In this document: positions 8,409 to 17,472 of the stretch, piece after piece
Position numbering within the stretch: the first letter of the stretch is position 1
How the letters are laid out: every line of letters begins with the position of its first letter
Notes under the pieces: generated by a model
Told to the model about the DNA's origin: nothing
The model's database searches: none
The model's input: the letters and a program-made list of their open reading frames with translations, nothing else
Translations under genes and position numbers: made by a program
NCBI RefSeq assembly: GCF_007830335.1
Contig: NZ_VLKU01000018.1
Coordinates: 1-43,189 of the forward strand
Length of the DNA stretch: 43,189 nucleotides
Direction: 5' to 3'
Origin: Paracoccus sulfuroxidans
Lineage (GTDB): Bacteria > Pseudomonadota > Alphaproteobacteria > Rhodobacterales > Rhodobacteraceae

Positions 8409-8471
8409 TTTGATCAAAAAGAAATTGGACACCCATCCAACTTGGACATATGACCAGAAGCAAGCTAGTGA
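8409..8471 (+). promoter_or_regulatory. Divergent promoter and operators of the efflux operon
   Basis: Between the TetR gene and the pump. TTGGA-CACCCA-TCCAA (8425-8440) is an inverted repeat. TTGGACA recurs 17 bases later at 8442. CTTGTTTGATCAAAAAG (8405-8421) centres on the palindrome TTTGATCAAA. The second TTGGAC could be a -35 element with a weak -10 near 8466-8475. These are likely TetR binding sites; the exact promoter is uncertain. Confidence 0.5.
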
Positions 8472-8489
8472 TATAGGAATATCCTCCCC

Positions 8490-9701
8490 ATGCCGTCCAA
8501 AGTGGTCCGCGCGCTGCTGCTTGGTGCAGCCGTTCAAATTTCTTTTCCTTTTGTTATCAATAGCGTCGCACTGGCACAGGAGGGGCAGGAGCAACCGCCC
8601 AGTCAGGTCGGCGTGGTGCTGATCGAACCCGAGAATCTGCCCGTCCTGTCCGAGCTTCCGGGCCGAATCACCCCCACCCGCATTGCCGAGGTCCGCCCCC
8701 GCGTCAGCGGCATCGTTGAGCGTCGGGTCTTTGATCAGGGCAGCACGGTGAAGGCCGGGGACGTGCTTTTCGAACTGGACAAGGCCGCCTATTCGGTCGC
8801 CGTCGAGGCCGCGCGCGCGGGTGTCGCCCGCGCCGAGGCAGGTCTGGTCGAGGCCACCCAGAACGAGGCGCGGCTCTCGACGCTCAGCGACCGCAACATC
8901 ACCTCGCGCGCGCAATATGACTCGGCCCTGGCCGGGAAACTGCAGGCCGAGGCCGCGCTGGCCGAGGCCAAGGCGCAACTCCGCGCGGCCGAGATCAATC
9001 TGGGCTATGCCGATATCACCGCCCCCATCGACGGCCGTGTGGGTGCCGCCCGCGTGACCGAGGGTGCGCTGGTCGATGCGCAGGGCGCGGTGATGACCAC
9101 CATCCAGAACCTCGATTCCGTCTATGCCGACATCCAGCAGCCGGTGTCCGAGCTTCTGCGCCTGCGCAACGCGCTGGATTCCGGCGCGATCGAGCAGGTC
9201 GAGCCCGATGCCGCGAAGGTCACGCTCTATCTGGATGACGGCACCGCCTATGACCAGTCGGGCAAGCTGCTGTTCGCCGAAACCACGGTCGAACGCACCA
9301 GCGGGCAGGTCACCCTGCGCGCCGAATTCCCGAACCCGCGCGGCCTTCTGCTGCCCGGCATGTATGTCCGCGTCACCGTCGAACAGGCGACCGAACAGGA
9401 CGTGCTGGCCATCCCCGATCAGGCGGTGCAGCGCAGCGGCGGCGGCACGACCTCGGTCTATGTCGTCGATGCGGAGAACAAGGCCGAGCTGCGCCCGGTC
9501 AAGCTGGGCCGCACCATGGGGCCGCGCGTGACCGTGCATGACGGGCTGAAGCCCGGCGACATGGTGGTCACCGACGGCTTCCAGAAGATCGCCCCCGGCG
9601 CGCCGGTCCAGCCCGTCTGCTGGCACCCCGTGACCGAGGACGCCCCGCCCGCCGTCTGCACGCAAAAACTGGGCGAGCCCCAACCCGTCCAGGAAGGCTA
9701 A
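8490..9701 (+). CDS. RND efflux periplasmic adaptor (AcrA/MexA type)
   Basis: Membrane-fusion protein linking the inner-membrane RND pump to the outer-membrane channel. The protein has 403 residues. N-terminal signal peptide, cleavage likely after VALA (about residue 29); no lipobox, unlike Escherichia coli AcrA. Domains in order: beta-barrel start, lipoyl half (RPRVSGIVERRVFDQGSTVKAGDVLFELD), alpha-helical hairpin (about 95-165, heptad-like AEAALAEAKAQLRAAEINL), second lipoyl half (YADITAPIDGRVGAARVTEGALV), beta-barrel, and membrane-proximal domain (LAIPDQAVQRSGGGTTSVYVV). The ribosome site is weak (AGGA about 10 bases upstream). The pump gene follows after 9 bases. HlyD-type adaptors of other transporters are excluded by the RND partner. 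Confidence 0.93.
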   Translation: MPSKVVRALLLGAAVQISFPFVINSVALAQEGQEQPPSQVGVVLIEPENLPVLSELPGRITPTRIAEVRPRVSGIVERRVFDQGSTVKAGDVLFELDKAAYSVAVEAARAGVARAEAGLVEATQNEARLSTLSDRNITSRAQYDSALAGKLQAEAALAEAKAQLRAAEINLGYADITAPIDGRVGAARVTEGALVDAQGAVMTTIQNLDSVYADIQQPVSELLRLRNALDSGAIEQVEPDAAKVTLYLDDGTAYDQSGKLLFAETTVERTSGQVTLRAEFPNPRGLLLPGMYVRVTVEQATEQDVLAIPDQAVQRSGGGTTSVYVVDAENKAELRPVKLGRTMGPRVTVHDGLKPGDMVVTDGFQKIAPGAPVQPVCWHPVTEDAPPAVCTQKLGEPQPVQEG

Positions 9702-9710
9702 GGCTTACAC

Positions 9711-12700
9711 ATGGCACGTTTCTTTATCGACAACCCGGTTCTGGCCTGGGTCATCGCGATTTTCATCACCCTTGCCGGGGTCCTGTCGCTGCCGAACCTT
9801 CCGGTCGCGCAATATCCGAACGTCGCGCCCCCGCAGGTGACGGTTTCGACCGTCTTCCCGGGTGCCTCACCCGAGGATCTTTACCAGCAGGTGACCCAGC
9901 CCATCGAGGAAGAGCTGAACGGCATTCCGGGGCTTCTCTACTTCGAATCCACATCGGATGCGACGGGGGCGGTGGGCATCACCGTGACCTTCGAATCCGG
10001 CACCGATGTGGCGCAGGCCGTGGTCGACACGCAGAACCGTCTGCGCCGGGTCGAGGCCTCGCTGCCCCAGCAGGTCCGCCAGCAGGGCGTGCTTGTGGAA
10101 GAGGCGGGCTCGAACTTCCTGATGATGGTCTCGCTGACCGCCGAGGATGGTTCGGGCATCAACCAGGTGGGTCTGGGCGACTATATCTCGCGCAACATCC
10201 TCAATGAGGTGCGGCGCGTGCCGGGCGTCGGCAAGGCGCAGCTGTTCGCCACGCAGCGCGCGCTGCGCGTCTGGGTCGACCCGGCGAAGCTCGTCGGGCT
10301 TGACCTGTCGATGACCGACATCACCGGCGCCATCGCCGAGCAGAACGCGCAGGTCGCGGCCGGTTCGGTCGGGGCCGATCCCAGCCCGAACGCGCAGCAG
10401 ACGCAATCGACGCTGCTGGTCACCGGCCAGCTGTCAACGCCCGAGGAATTCGGCCAGATCGTCCTGCGGGCCGAGGACAGCGGCGCGCTGGTGCGCCTGT
10501 CGGACGTCGCCCGGATCGAGGTGGACGCCGAATCCTACGCCTTCAGCGCCTATCTGAACGGCAAGCCCACCGCCGCCATCGGCGTGCAGCTGTCGCCGAC
10601 CGGCAACGCGATGGAGACCGCACAGGGCGTCCGCGACACCATGGAGCGTCTGGCCCCCCTGATGCCGCAGGGTCTGGAATACCAGATCCCCTATGACACC
10701 ACGCCCTTCGTCTCGGCCTCGATCGAGAAGGTGCTGCACACGCTGGTCGAAGCCGTGGCCCTGGTCTTTGTCGTGATGTTCGTCTTCCTGCAGAACTTCC
10801 GCTATACGGTCATCCCGACGCTGGTCGTGCCGATTGCACTGGCGGGCACGCTGGCGGTGATGCTGGCGGCGGGCTTCTCAATCAACGTGTTGACGATGTT
10901 TGCGATGATCCTCGCCATCGGCATTCTGGTCGATGACGCCATCGTCGTCGTCGAGAACGTCGAGCGGATCATGTCCGAAGAGGGGCTTTCGCCCTATGCC
11001 GCGTCGAAAAAGGCGATGGGGCAGATCTCGGGCGCGATCATCGGCATTACGCTGGCGCTGATGGCGGTGTTCATTCCGCTGGCGTTCTTCCCGGGCGCGG
11101 TGGGCGTGATCTATCAGCAGTTCTCGCTGACCATGGTGGTCTCGATCGGCTTCTCGGCGTTTCTGGCGCTGTCGCTGACGCCGGCGCTGTGTGCGACGTT
11201 CCTCAAGCCCGTGCCCAAGGGGCACAGCCATGAAAAGCGCGGCTTCTTCGGTTGGTTCAACCGCAAGTTCGACAGCGCGACCCGTGGCTATTCGGGTCTG
11301 GTCGGCGGGCTGGTGAAGCGCGCCGGGCGGATGATGGTCATCTATCTGGCGCTGATCGTGGGTCTGGGCTGGTTCTATATCCAAATCCCGTCGGACTTCG
11401 TCCCGCAAGAGGATCAGGGCTATCTGATCGCCAACGTGCAGGCGCCTCCGGGCGCGACCTCGCACCGTCTGCGCGAAGTCATGTCGCAGGTGGAACAGGA
11501 CGCTCTGTCCATTCCGGGCGTCGACAGCATCGTCGCGGTGCAGGGCTTCTCGTTCTCGGGTCAGGGGCCGAACTCGGGTCTGGCCTTCATCACCCTGAAG
11601 GACTGGAGCGAGCGCAAGGATCCCTCGCAAAGCGCCGATGCCATCGCAGGCCAGCTTTCGGGCAAGCTTGCGCAGATCCGCGATGCGACCGCCTTTGCGC
11701 TGTCGCCGCCGCCGATCTCGGGCATGGGCAACAGCGCGGGCTTCGACTTCCGCCTGCAGGACCGTGCGAACCAGGGCAGCACCGCGCTTCAGGCCGCTGC
11801 CGGGCAGATCATGGGCGGGGCCATGCAGGGCGGGAAGATCGCCATGGTCTATCCCAACGGCATGCCCCCCGGCCCGCAGCTGAGCCTGAAGGTCGACCGC
11901 GAAAAGGCCAATGCCTTCGGCGTGGGCTTTGGAGAGATCAACCGCACCATCTCGGCCGCTCTTGGGTCCAGCTACATCAACGACTTCCCGAATGAGGGGA
12001 AAATGCAGCGCGTCATCGTGCAGGCCGAGGCGGACTCGCGCATGACCGTCGATGAGGTGCTGAAGCTGAACGTGCGCAACGTGGCGGGCGGCATGGTGCC
12101 CCTGTCGTCCTTCGCGACCGCCGAATGGGGCTTCGGCCCGACGCAGCTGATTGGCTATAACGGCTATCCGGCGGTGCGTCTCAGCGGCTCGGCCGCGCCC
12201 GGCTTCTCCTCGGGCGATGCCATCGCGGAAATGGAGCGGCTGGCGGGCGAACTGCCCCCGGGCTATTCCTTCGAATGGACCGGGCAGTCGTTGCAGGAAA
12301 TCCAGTCGGGCTCGACCGCGCCCATGCTGATCGGCCTCTCGATCCTCTTCGTCTTCCTGTGCCTTGCCGGGCTTTACGGAAGCTGGGCGATCCCGCTGTC
12401 GGTCATGCTGATCGTGCCCATGGGCGCCATCGGGGCGGTTGCAGCGGTGCTGCTGACGGGGCTGACGAACAACGTGTTCTTCACCGTGGGCCTCATCACC
12501 ATCGTGGGTCTCTCGGCCAAGAACGCCATCCTGATCGTCGAGGTCGCCAAGGACCTCATCGCCGAAGGCCAGGGCCTGATCGAAGCCACGATCACCGCCT
12601 GCCGCCTGCGGTTCCGGCCGATCCTGATGACCTCGATGGCCTTCATCATGGGCGTGGTGCCCATGGCGATCGCCACCGGGGCCAGCGCGGCCAGCCAGAA

Positions 12701-12866
12701 CGCCATCGGCATCACCGTGGTTGGCGGCATGCTGTCGGCGACCATTCTGGGGACGATCTTCGTGCCGATCTTCTTCGTCTTCGTGATGAAGCTGACCGGA
12801 GCGCACAAACGCCTGGGCCGCCGCCCGGACGACGACCTCCCCAACCAGCCCGTGCCGGCTGAATAG
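9711..12866 (+). CDS. RND multidrug efflux transporter (AcrB/MexB type, HAE1)
   Basis: Proton-driven inner-membrane pump, 1051 residues, the normal HAE1 length. Seen: N-terminal helix MARFFIDNPVLAWVIAIFITLAG, LPVAQYPNVAPPQVTVSTVFPGAS, the first porter domain, TM2-6 with GILVDDAIVVVENVERI carrying the proton-relay pair D408/D409, an amphipathic linker with GFFGWFNRKFD, the second periplasmic half (FVPQEDQGYLIANVQAPPGA; SGMGNSAGFDFRLQD), and TM8-12 with VGLSAKNAILIVEVAKDL holding the conserved TM10 Lys. The C-terminus is RPDDDLPNQPVPAE. It lies between adaptor and outer-membrane genes in one operon controlled by the divergent TetR gene. Likely substrates are hydrophobic drugs, dyes or detergents; specificity cannot be read from sequence. 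Confidence 0.95.
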   Translation: MARFFIDNPVLAWVIAIFITLAGVLSLPNLPVAQYPNVAPPQVTVSTVFPGASPEDLYQQVTQPIEEELNGIPGLLYFESTSDATGAVGITVTFESGTDVAQAVVDTQNRLRRVEASLPQQVRQQGVLVEEAGSNFLMMVSLTAEDGSGINQVGLGDYISRNILNEVRRVPGVGKAQLFATQRALRVWVDPAKLVGLDLSMTDITGAIAEQNAQVAAGSVGADPSPNAQQTQSTLLVTGQLSTPEEFGQIVLRAEDSGALVRLSDVARIEVDAESYAFSAYLNGKPTAAIGVQLSPTGNAMETAQGVRDTMERLAPLMPQGLEYQIPYDTTPFVSASIEKVLHTLVEAVALVFVVMFVFLQNFRYTVIPTLVVPIALAGTLAVMLAAGFSINVLTMFAMILAIGILVDDAIVVVENVERIMSEEGLSPYAASKKAMGQISGAIIGITLALMAVFIPLAFFPGAVGVIYQQFSLTMVVSIGFSAFLALSLTPALCATFLKPVPKGHSHEKRGFFGWFNRKFDSATRGYSGLVGGLVKRAGRMMVIYLALIVGLGWFYIQIPSDFVPQEDQGYLIANVQAPPGATSHRLREVMSQVEQDALSIPGVDSIVAVQGFSFSGQGPNSGLAFITLKDWSERKDPSQSADAIAGQLSGKLAQIRDATAFALSPPPISGMGNSAGFDFRLQDRANQGSTALQAAAGQIMGGAMQGGKIAMVYPNGMPPGPQLSLKVDREKANAFGVGFGEINRTISAALGSSYINDFPNEGKMQRVIVQAEADSRMTVDEVLKLNVRNVAGGMVPLSSFATAEWGFGPTQLIGYNGYPAVRLSGSAAPGFSSGDAIAEMERLAGELPPGYSFEWTGQSLQEIQSGSTAPMLIGLSILFVFLCLAGLYGSWAIPLSVMLIVPMGAIGAVAAVLLTGLTNNVFFTVGLITIVGLSAKNAILIVEVAKDLIAEGQGLIEATITACRLRFRPILMTSMAFIMGVVPMAIATGASAASQNAIGITVVGGMLSATILGTIFVPIFFVFVMKLTGAHKRLGRRPDDDLPNQPVPAE

Positions 12867-12870
12867 TGAA

Positions 12871-12904
12871 GGTAGGGTGGGGGCGGCTCATGCCCCCGCC
12901 TGCC
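12871..12904 (+). other. GC hairpin between pump and outer-membrane gene
   Basis: GGGGGC (12879-12884) pairs with GCCCCC (12892-12897) around a 7-base loop, with further partial pairing outside. No T run follows. It may stabilise the upstream transcript or lower expression of the outer-membrane component. Confidence 0.4.
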
Positions 12905-12957
12905 TTTCCCCACATGTCATGCGGCAGATCTCTGCCGCGCAAGGGACAGAAGTGAAC

Positions 12958-14364
12958 ATGACCTCGAACACCCTTTCCGCCCGCGCCCGTCGCGCCGGGC
13001 CCCTCACCCCGAATCGCCGCAGCCTGCTGCTTGGCGTGCCCGCGCTTCTGCTGCTGGCCGCCTGTGGCCAGACCAGCTACACCGCGCCCGATGCCGACAT
13101 CGCGCCCAAATTCGATGCCGCCGCGCCTGCCCGCAGCCAGACCGCCCCGGTCTGGTGGAGCGCCTTCCGCGACAGCCGCCTTGACGGGCTGATCCAGCAG
13201 GGCCTGTCGCGCAACCTCTCGATTGCCGAGGCCGCCGCTGTCATCGACGAGGCCGAGGCCGGTGCCCGTCTGGCGCGCGCCGCCGACCTGCCGAATGTCT
13301 CGGTTCAAGGCAGCGCCTCGCGCGGGAACCCGGAAGGCGCGCGGGTCGTCGAATCCAGCGCAGGCTCGCTCTCGACCTCGTGGATGATCGACCTTTTCGG
13401 CGGCAATCAGGCCGCCCGCGCCGCCGCGATTGCCGAACTGGATGCCGCGCGTCTGTCAGCCGATGCCGCGAAGCTTTCGGTCACCAGCGCCATTGCGCTG
13501 GCCTATATCGACCTGCGTTACTATCAGGAAAGCATCTCGCTGACCCGGCGCAGCATCGAAAGCCGCCGCCAGACCCTGTCGATGACCCGCACCATGGTCG
13601 AGGCCGGACAGGCCGGACGGCTGGAGGTGCTGCAGGCCGAACAGGCCGTGGCCCAGGCCGAAGCCGGGCTGCCCGCGCTGGAGGTGGGCTTCGATCAGGC
13701 GATCAACCGGCTGGCGACGCTGACCGCCTCGCGCAGCGGCACGCTGCGTCCGAACCTGACCAAGGGCGGCGGCCAGCCGCATGCGCGCTTCCGCCCGAAT
13801 GTGGGCGTCCCCGCCGATGTGATCCGCGCCCGCCCCGATGTCCGCATGGCCGAGCGTCGCTTCGCCGCCGCGACCGCCCGCGTGGGCGTGGCCGAGGCCG
13901 CCTTCTACCCCTCGATCCAGCTGACCGGGAACATCACGCCGACGAACCTCCGGCGCGGCGGCAATGTCACCACCTGGGGGTTCGGCCCGCAGATCAACCT
14001 GCCGATCTTTTCGGGCGGGGCCAATCAGGCCAATCTGAAGGGCGCCGAGGCCCGCGCCGCGCAGGCGCATGTGCAATGGCGCGCCTCGGTCCTGAATGCG
14101 GTCGAAGAGGTCGAGAACGGCCTTGTCTCCTACAACCGGGGCAGCGTGAACGTCGCCGCCCAGCAGCGCCTTGTCGACAGCACCAACCAGACCCTGTCGC
14201 TGTCGCGCACCTCCTATGAGGCGGGCGAGGTCGACCTCTTCCGCATCCTCGACGCCGAGCGTGACCTGTTGTCCGCGCGTCAGGCGCTGGCCACCGCGAA
14301 CCGCACGCTGGCCAGCGATTTCGTCCGCCTCAGCATCGCGGCCGCTGCCAATCCCGGCGGCTGA
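12958..14364 (+). CDS. Outer-membrane efflux lipoprotein (NodT/OprM type)
   Basis: TolC-like outer-membrane channel of the tripartite pump, 468 residues from the ATG at 12958; an in-frame start at 12877 would place extra residues before the signal sequence and is unlikely. Signal peptide with lipobox LLAAC, lipidated at C36. The early segment contains PVWWSAFRDSRLDGLIQQGLSRNLSI, the NodT-family opening. Two repeats of helix-strand-strand-helix follow: LPNVSVQGSASR and FYPSIQLTGNIT as outer-membrane strands, VIRARPDVRMAERRFAAATARVGVAEAAFYPS as the second repeat's typical motif, and YEAGEVDLFRILDAERDLLSARQALA near the C-terminus. It ends at a strong terminator. Confidence 0.93.
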   Translation: MTSNTLSARARRAGPLTPNRRSLLLGVPALLLLAACGQTSYTAPDADIAPKFDAAAPARSQTAPVWWSAFRDSRLDGLIQQGLSRNLSIAEAAAVIDEAEAGARLARAADLPNVSVQGSASRGNPEGARVVESSAGSLSTSWMIDLFGGNQAARAAAIAELDAARLSADAAKLSVTSAIALAYIDLRYYQESISLTRRSIESRRQTLSMTRTMVEAGQAGRLEVLQAEQAVAQAEAGLPALEVGFDQAINRLATLTASRSGTLRPNLTKGGGQPHARFRPNVGVPADVIRARPDVRMAERRFAAATARVGVAEAAFYPSIQLTGNITPTNLRRGGNVTTWGFGPQINLPIFSGGANQANLKGAEARAAQAHVQWRASVLNAVEEVENGLVSYNRGSVNVAAQQRLVDSTNQTLSLSRTSYEAGEVDLFRILDAERDLLSARQALATANRTLASDFVRLSIAAAANPGG

Positions 14365-14393
14365 ACCATCGCCGCGCACAGTTGCTCCGCCGA

Positions 14394-14420
14394 ACGGCCC
14401 CGGATTTCCGGGGCCGTTTT
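14394..14420 (+). terminator. Rho-independent terminator of the efflux operon
   Basis: Perfect 10-bp stem ACGGCCCCGG / CCGGGGCCGT with an ATTT loop; the stem's last T starts a TTTT run. It lies 30 bases after the outer-membrane gene stop. Confidence 0.88.
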
Positions 14421-14498
14421 GGTCTGGCCAAGCTTGCCAATCCCCGGATTTTGCGTTTGTGATTCAACGGTTCGAAGCACAAGGCAGGGGCAGGCAAG

Positions 14499-16835
14499 AT
14501 GGCACAGGAACAGGTAACCTTCCGGCTGGAGGGGCTGACCCATCCGGTCGAGATCGTGATCGACCAGCAGGGCGTCGCCCATATTCGTGCTGAAACCGCC
14601 GATGACCTGTTCTTTGCCCAAGGCTGGAACGCCGCCCGCGACCGGCTGTGGCAGATCGACCTGTGGCGCAAGCGCGGGCTGGGCCTGCTCTCGGCCGATT
14701 TCGGCCCCGGCTATCTGGAGCAGGACCGCGCCGCGCGGCTGTTCCTGTACCATGGCGACATGCAGCCCGAATGGGACGCCTATGGCCCGGACGCGCAGGC
14801 GATTTGCCTGGCCTTCACCCGTGGCATCAACGCCCGCATCGACCAGATCCGCGCGGGCGACGCGCCGCTGCCGCCGGAATTCGGCCTGATGGACACGCAG
14901 CCCGCGCATTGGCAACCCGCCGATGTGGTCCGCATCCGCAGCCATTGCCTGACCCGCAATGCGCTGTCCGAGGTGATCCGCGCCCGCGTCATGGCCGCAG
15001 GCGGCGAACGGCTGGATGCGCTGCGCAAACAACTCGAACCGCCCGTCACACCGACGCAGATCGAGGGGCTGGATCTGGCCTCGATCCCGCTCGCCGTGCT
15101 GGACAGCTTCATGCTGGCGACCGCGCCCGTGACCTTCGACCGCGAGCGGCTGGAGGCCTCCATCGCCGATGCCCCGCGCTGGCGCCGCGTCACCCCCTTG
15201 GGCGATGTGGTCCGGGCGGGGGAATCCGAGGGCTCGAACAACTGGGTGATCTCGCCCCGGCTGACGACCACCGGGCGGCCGATCATGGCCAGCGACCCGC
15301 ATCGCACCCATTCGCTGCCCGCGCTGCGCTATATGGTGCATCTGACCATGCCCGGTCTGGACGTCATCGGCATGGGCGAGCCCTGCGTGCCCGGCGTCTC
15401 GCTGGGGCACAACCAGCACATCGCCTATGCGCTGACGATCTTCGGCGGCGATCAGGAAGACGTCATGGTCCATGACACCGACCCGACGAACCCGCTGCGC
15501 TATCGCTATCGTGACGGCTGGGAGGACATCCGCGAACAGGTCGAGACCTTCGCGGTGCGCGGCCATGACCCCGTTCAGATGCCGCTGCATTTCTCTCGGC
15601 TCGGGCCGATCCTGCATCGCGACCCGCAGATGAACCGCGCCTATGCCCTGCGCACCTGCTGGAGCGACCCCGGCATGGCCCCCTATATGGCCAGCCTGAA
15701 GGTGATGCGCGCGACCAATCACGCCGAATATGTCGCGGCGCTGGAAAGCTGGGGCACGCCCTCGGTCAACCATATCTTCGCCGATACGCAGGGCAATATC
15801 GCCTGGCATCCCTCGGGGGCGACGCCGATCCGGCCGAACTGGAACGGGCTTCTGCCGGTGCCGGGCGACGGACGTTTCGAATGGGCGGGCTATGTTCCGG
15901 CCAGCCGGATGCCGCGCAGCGTGAACCCCGACAAGGGCTTCATCGCCACCGCCAATGAGATGAACCTGCCCGAGGGCTGGGAGCAGACCGGCGATCCCAT
16001 CGGTTACGAATGGCTGGACCGCAGCCGCTCGCAGCGCATCCATGCGGTGCTGGGCGCCAGCGGCGGGCATGATCTGGCGGGCCAGTGCCGGTTGCAGAAC
16101 GACACCCACAGCCAGATCGGCGCGCGCATCGCCCGCGTGCTGGCGGGCCTGCCGCCGCTGGCGGGCAAGGCGCAGGCCATGCTGGCCGCATGGGACGGAA
16201 ACGCCACGCGGGACAGCGCCCCCGCCGCGCTTTTTGAGCTGTGGCTGACGCGCCATCTGCAACCCGCGCTGGCCGAGGCGCTTGGCGCGGATGCGACCCT
16301 GCGCCCGCTGCTCGCCCCCTATGACCACCAGACCGTCGCCGCCATGCTGGAGACGCCCGGCGACTGGTTCCACGGCGATGCGGCCACGCAGCGCGACGCG
16401 CTGATCACCCGCACGCTGACCGCGGCCTATGAGGAAACCGCCGCGCTTCTGGGTCCGGACCCCGCCGCCTGGCAATGGGGCGATCTGCACGGGCTGACGC
16501 TGACCCATGCGCTGGCGCGGATCTGCCCGGATCAGGCGGATCGGCTGGTGCTGCCGCGCCTCTCGGTCGGCGGAAGCGCCTCCAGCCCGAATTACGGCCC
16601 CTATCGGGCCAGCGATTTCGGCATCATCACCGGCCCCTCGCTGCGGCTAGTGATGGATGTGGGCGATTGGGACAACAGCCTGTTCATCGCGCTGGCCGGT
16701 CAGTCGGGCGACCCGGATTCGCCCCATTTCGGCGATATGGCGCAGGATTGGCGCGACGGGCGTTATCACCCCTTGCGCTATTCCCGCACGGCGGTGGATG
16801 CCGGGGCCGAGCAAATCCTGCGGCTGACGCCTTAA
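14499..16835 (+). CDS. Penicillin acylase family N-terminal-nucleophile hydrolase
   Basis: 778-residue member of the penicillin G acylase/acyl-homoserine-lactone acylase/cephalosporin acylase superfamily, which cleaves amide bonds after self-processing. Seen: VEIVIDQQGVAHIRAETADDLFFAQGWNAARDRLWQID (typical alpha-chain start), the cleavage/nucleophile site ESEGSNNWVIS with S246, then MASDPHRTHSLPALRYMVHL, GVSLGHNQHIAYALTIFGGDQEDV, IAWHPSGATPIR, GFIATANEMNLP and SPNYGPYRASDFG. S246 is the expected catalytic N-terminal Ser of the beta chain. It begins MAQEQVTFRL with no signal peptide, although many family members are periplasmic. The Gly-Ser-Asn-Asn motif is complete. The gene appears to stand alone after the efflux terminator. 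Natural substrate unknown; acyl amide or lactone acylase are possibilities. Confidence 0.88.
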   Translation: MAQEQVTFRLEGLTHPVEIVIDQQGVAHIRAETADDLFFAQGWNAARDRLWQIDLWRKRGLGLLSADFGPGYLEQDRAARLFLYHGDMQPEWDAYGPDAQAICLAFTRGINARIDQIRAGDAPLPPEFGLMDTQPAHWQPADVVRIRSHCLTRNALSEVIRARVMAAGGERLDALRKQLEPPVTPTQIEGLDLASIPLAVLDSFMLATAPVTFDRERLEASIADAPRWRRVTPLGDVVRAGESEGSNNWVISPRLTTTGRPIMASDPHRTHSLPALRYMVHLTMPGLDVIGMGEPCVPGVSLGHNQHIAYALTIFGGDQEDVMVHDTDPTNPLRYRYRDGWEDIREQVETFAVRGHDPVQMPLHFSRLGPILHRDPQMNRAYALRTCWSDPGMAPYMASLKVMRATNHAEYVAALESWGTPSVNHIFADTQGNIAWHPSGATPIRPNWNGLLPVPGDGRFEWAGYVPASRMPRSVNPDKGFIATANEMNLPEGWEQTGDPIGYEWLDRSRSQRIHAVLGASGGHDLAGQCRLQNDTHSQIGARIARVLAGLPPLAGKAQAMLAAWDGNATRDSAPAALFELWLTRHLQPALAEALGADATLRPLLAPYDHQTVAAMLETPGDWFHGDAATQRDALITRTLTAAYEETAALLGPDPAAWQWGDLHGLTLTHALARICPDQADRLVLPRLSVGGSASSPNYGPYRASDFGIITGPSLRLVMDVGDWDNSLFIALAGQSGDPDSPHFGDMAQDWRDGRYHPLRYSRTAVDAGAEQILRLTP

Positions 16836-16841
16836 GGCGCG

Positions 16842-17216
16842 TCAGCCCGCCAGCAGCGGCACGTCATAGCCCCGCACCATCCGGTCGACCGAGACCAGCG
16901 TCAGACCCTCGCAGATCGCCTGCGCGATCAGCAGCCGGTCGAACGGGTCGGCATGATGCGGCGGCAGGTCCTGCACGGCGCGGGCATGCTCCCATGTGAT
17001 CGGCAGGGGCTGCGCGCCCGCCGCCAGCGCCCGGCTGAACAGATCGCGCGGCACCTCGAGCTTGCCAAGGCCCGCCTTGATCGACACCTCCCAGACCGAG
17101 ACGGAACTGATATACAGCGCCTCGGCCCCGGTGATCGCCTCGCGCAGCGGGGCAGGCAGGCGCGGATCATCCAGCAGCGCCCACAGCACGATATGCGTGT
17201 CCAGCAGCAGCTTCAT
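16842..17216 (-). CDS. PIN-domain toxin of a Phd/VapC pair
   Basis: 124-residue PIN-domain ribonuclease, probably a VapC-type toxin that cleaves RNA to halt translation. Seen: MKLLLDTHIVLWALLDDPRLP with D6, SSVSVWEVSIKAGLGKLE with E43, and HHADPFDRLLIAQAICEGLTLVSVD with D90 and D93, the acidic residues that hold the metal ion. It belongs to the group with the LLDTHxxLW start that normally pairs with Phd/YefM-type antitoxins. Its ATG overlaps the antitoxin stop by 4 bases, so the two are co-translated. It ends just 6 bases after the acylase gene, which converges on it. It looks intact. Confidence 0.9.
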   Translation of the reverse strand: MKLLLDTHIVLWALLDDPRLPAPLREAITGAEALYISSVSVWEVSIKAGLGKLEVPRDLFSRALAAGAQPLPITWEHARAVQDLPPHHADPFDRLLIAQAICEGLTLVSVDRMVRGYDVPLLAG

Positions 17217-17455
17217 TCCGGCAGCAGCCGGCTGTCCTCGAACAGCGCCGCGATCTGATCATCGGGCTGATCGAGCCCCTCGGGCAGGGAAAACTGGCCC
17301 TTCATGCAGCCCACCAGCCGGTTGGCCTGCTGGGGCATGGCCATCAGCCGCGCCACCGGGCGGCCATAGCGGGTCAGCTCGACCTCTTCGCCCGCTTCGA
17401 CGCGGCGGATCAGCTCGGCAAACTGGGCCTTGGCTTCGGCAATGGCGATCTGCAT
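17213..17455 (-). CDS. Phd/YefM-type antitoxin
   Basis: 80-residue antitoxin, upstream partner of the PIN toxin. The N-terminal DNA-binding fold reads MQIAIAEAKAQFAELIRRVEAGEEVELTRYGRPVARLMAM, with the RYGRPVARL strand typical of Phd/YefM proteins. The C-terminal half (DQPDDQIAALFEDSRLLPE) is the acidic segment expected to wrap around the toxin. GGAGGT precedes the ATG. A perfect inverted repeat lies just upstream, as expected for auto-repression by the antitoxin or the complex. Confidence 0.88.
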   Translation of the reverse strand: MQIAIAEAKAQFAELIRRVEAGEEVELTRYGRPVARLMAMPQQANRLVGCMKGQFSLPEGLDQPDDQIAALFEDSRLLPE

Positions 17456-17472
17456 GGGGGACCTCCTGAGTT

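Noticed and set aside
10878..12806. A 642-codon minus-strand frame inside the RND pump gene
   Set aside because: Antisense shadow of a conserved transporter gene; composition rich in His, Arg and Asp, no recognisable domain.
14280..16508. A 742-codon minus-strand frame opposite the acylase gene
   Set aside because: Shadow frame; the plus strand encodes a protein with all catalytic motifs.
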